This document shows, piece after piece, positions 62,826 to 64,000 of a stretch of DNA of 64,000 nucleotides (within the stretch, counting starts at the first letter, position 1; each line of letters opens with the position of its first letter). The position numbers and the translations under genes are program-made. The stretch lies in assembly GCA_026981855.1 (NCBI GenBank), contig JALSIB010000043.1, forward strand, positions 1 to 64,000, given 5' to 3'. The notes below the pieces were generated by a model. That model worked only from the letters and a program-made list of their open reading frames with translations, was not told the origin of the DNA and did not search any database. The stretch is from Methylothermaceae bacterium. Lineage in GTDB: Bacteria > Pseudomonadota > Gammaproteobacteria > Methylococcales > Methylothermaceae.

Positions 62826-64000
62826 TCAGAAAGCAGATCCAAACGAGAACTGGAAGATTTGCTTGTCATCACCGCTCTTGGCGTTCAACGGCTGGGCAAG
62901 ACTCACACGCAACGGTCCGAAAGGGGACAGCCATTGCACCGAGATACCGGCGGAATAACGCAGCTGCCCGAACTGTATCTTATCCTCGAACACGTTACCA
63001 GCATCGAAGAAAATCCCCAAGCGGAATGCCGAGCGCATCTCCTCATCCAGAAAGGGGACAGGAAAGAACAATTCGGCGCTCCCCACCATCTTGGTCGATC
63101 CGCCGTATGGATCGTTGTTGGAATCTCTCGGCCCCAGCGTGTTTTGCCGGAATCCCCGAACCGATCCGATCCCCCCGGCGAAAAAATGCTCGAAAAACGG
63201 CAAGGCGTCGCTCTTCCCATAACCATCCCCATAGGCCACATCCCCCCGAAGTGAAAAGATCAGATCCCTGGCCCAGGGAAAATAACTCTGGCCACGATAG
63301 CGCACTTTATAATATTGAAGATCACTGAAGGGCATTGAGCCTTGCACGGAGAAGGTGTGACGCACCCCCCTGGTCGGAAATACAAGCTTGTCCAGGGTGT
63401 TGTGCACCCAACCGAACGAGAGATTCAAAACGCTGTAGGTCTTGCCCTGTTGATCGATGAAATCCTGGATTTCCTTTGAAGTGTTGTTGCTGGTGTTCAG
63501 CTTGGTGTATTCGTAATCCAGATTCCCGGTGATGCGGTTGTTCTCGTTCCAGGGAATACTCAGATTCAATCCCGCTCTTGCCGAGTCGGTGGTGTATCTT
63601 GCGATATTGGCGGCATTGGCGTCGATGCTGCGGTAACTGAGATCGAACCCGCCGCCGATGCCGTCCATGGTCAGATAGGGATTGTAATAGGCCACCCTGT
63701 AGATGGTGGATACCTGGCTGTTGTTGAACTCGAAGGAAACACGCTTGCCGGTCCCGAGAAAATTGTTCTGGGAAACACTGGCATTGAAGATCAATCCCTG
63801 CACCTGGGAAAAGCCGATACCGGCGCTGAGATTCCCCGAGGGCTGCTCCGTCACCGTGTAATCCACGTCTATCTGATCGAGGGTGCCGGGAACGGTGGGG
63901 GTTTCCACGTTGGTTTCCTTGAAAAAACCCAGCCGCTGCAGGCGGGTCTTGGATTGTTCGATCTTCGAGGTGGAAGCCATCGCGTCTTCCATCTGCCGCA
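62826..64000 (-). CDS. bamA: Outer membrane protein assembly factor BamA (3' part)
   Basis: C-terminal 391 residues; the gene continues past the window edge with no stop. It covers the end of the POTRA region (SKTRLQRLGFFKETNVET...DVDYTVTEQPSGNLSAGIGFSQVQG) and the whole 16-strand Omp85 barrel. The conserved loop-6 motif is GGIGSVRGF, and the protein ends in FSFGSAF with the terminal Phe used for BAM recognition. skp follows after 30 nt. Confidence 0.95.
   Translation of the reverse strand, partial: RQMEDAMASTSKIEQSKTRLQRLGFFKETNVETPTVPGTLDQIDVDYTVTEQPSGNLSAGIGFSQVQGLIFNASVSQNNFLGTGKRVSFEFNNSQVSTIYRVAYYNPYLTMDGIGGGFDLSYRSIDANAANIARYTTDSARAGLNLSIPWNENNRITGNLDYEYTKLNTSNNTSKEIQDFIDQQGKTYSVLNLSFGWVHNTLDKLVFPTRGVRHTFSVQGSMPFSDLQYYKVRYRGQSYFPWARDLIFSLRGDVAYGDGYGKSDALPFFEHFFAGGIGSVRGFRQNTLGPRDSNNDPYGGSTKMVGSAELFFPVPFLDEEMRSAFRLGIFFDAGNVFEDKIQFGQLRYSAGISVQWLSPFGPLRVSLAQPLNAKSGDDKQIFQFSFGSAF

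Overview
The window is about 64 kb of GC-rich, densely packed bacterial chromosome that looks gammaproteobacterial. The evidence is gene order: pilMNOPQ next to aroK-aroB-damX, trxA followed by rho, bamA-skp-fabZ-rnhB-dnaE, a complete nqrABCDEF operon, and a TonB2-like DUF3450/TolQ/ExbBD/TonB cluster. A Na+-pumping NADH dehydrogenase with remains of an N-type ATPase would fit a halophilic or Methylococcales/Chromatiales-like lineage, but that placement is inference. I see no rRNA, tRNA, CRISPR array, insertion sequence or prophage.

Layout. 1-5.3 kb holds a diguanylate cyclase with a broken 5' end, a CDGSH iron-sulfur protein, a CYTH protein, an FNR-type-promoter bacteriohemerythrin, cysQ, trxA and rho. 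5.3-14.2 kb is a minus-strand run of housekeeping genes: hemL, a fused thiS-thiG, a DAHP synthase gene, pgsA, uvrC, acnA and a CBS-pair protein. 14.3-21.5 kb is the nqrABCDEF operon with its maturation genes apbE and nqrM. 21.5-22.5 kb holds regulatory DNA and a thioredoxin-like ferredoxin. 22.5-29.3 kb carries a large Lhr-type helicase, a DASS anion transporter and hemE. 29.3-39.7 kb is damX-aroB-aroK, a secreted PPC-domain protein and pilQPONM. 39.9-43.8 kb has PBP1A, an unknown protein, L31 and a coiled-coil protein. 43.9-49.5 kb is the TonB-type energy-transduction cluster plus trmB. 49.5-51.5 kb is a dynamin-like GTPase. 51.6-55.0 kb is a decayed N-ATPase operon. 55.1-57.3 kb has a membrane protein, a GDT1-family protein and a ZIP transporter. 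57.4-64 kb is dnaE-rnhB-fabZ, a repeat element, skp and the 3' part of bamA.

Main findings. (1) Between the ferredoxin gene and nqrA there is a perfect FNR palindrome, a correctly spaced -10 box and, about 90 nt downstream, a strong intrinsic terminator with no gene between them. This predicts an unannotated oxygen-regulated small RNA with a CCUCC-type anti-Shine-Dalgarno 5' end. A second promoter of the same FNR geometry precedes the hemerythrin gene. (2) The N-ATPase operon is a relic. The first 35 or so codons of the beta subunit gene are joined to atpR, atpC and atpQ are gone, atpF is frameshifted, atpA is truncated and atpG is absent. (3) A secreted three-repeat PPC protein sits inside the pil-aro locus, and its terminator ends 10 nt before the aroK start codon. 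(4) lpxD, lpxA and lpxB are missing from the bamA-skp-fabZ-rnhB-dnaE block, and a 23-bp inverted-repeat element lies where lpxD would be.
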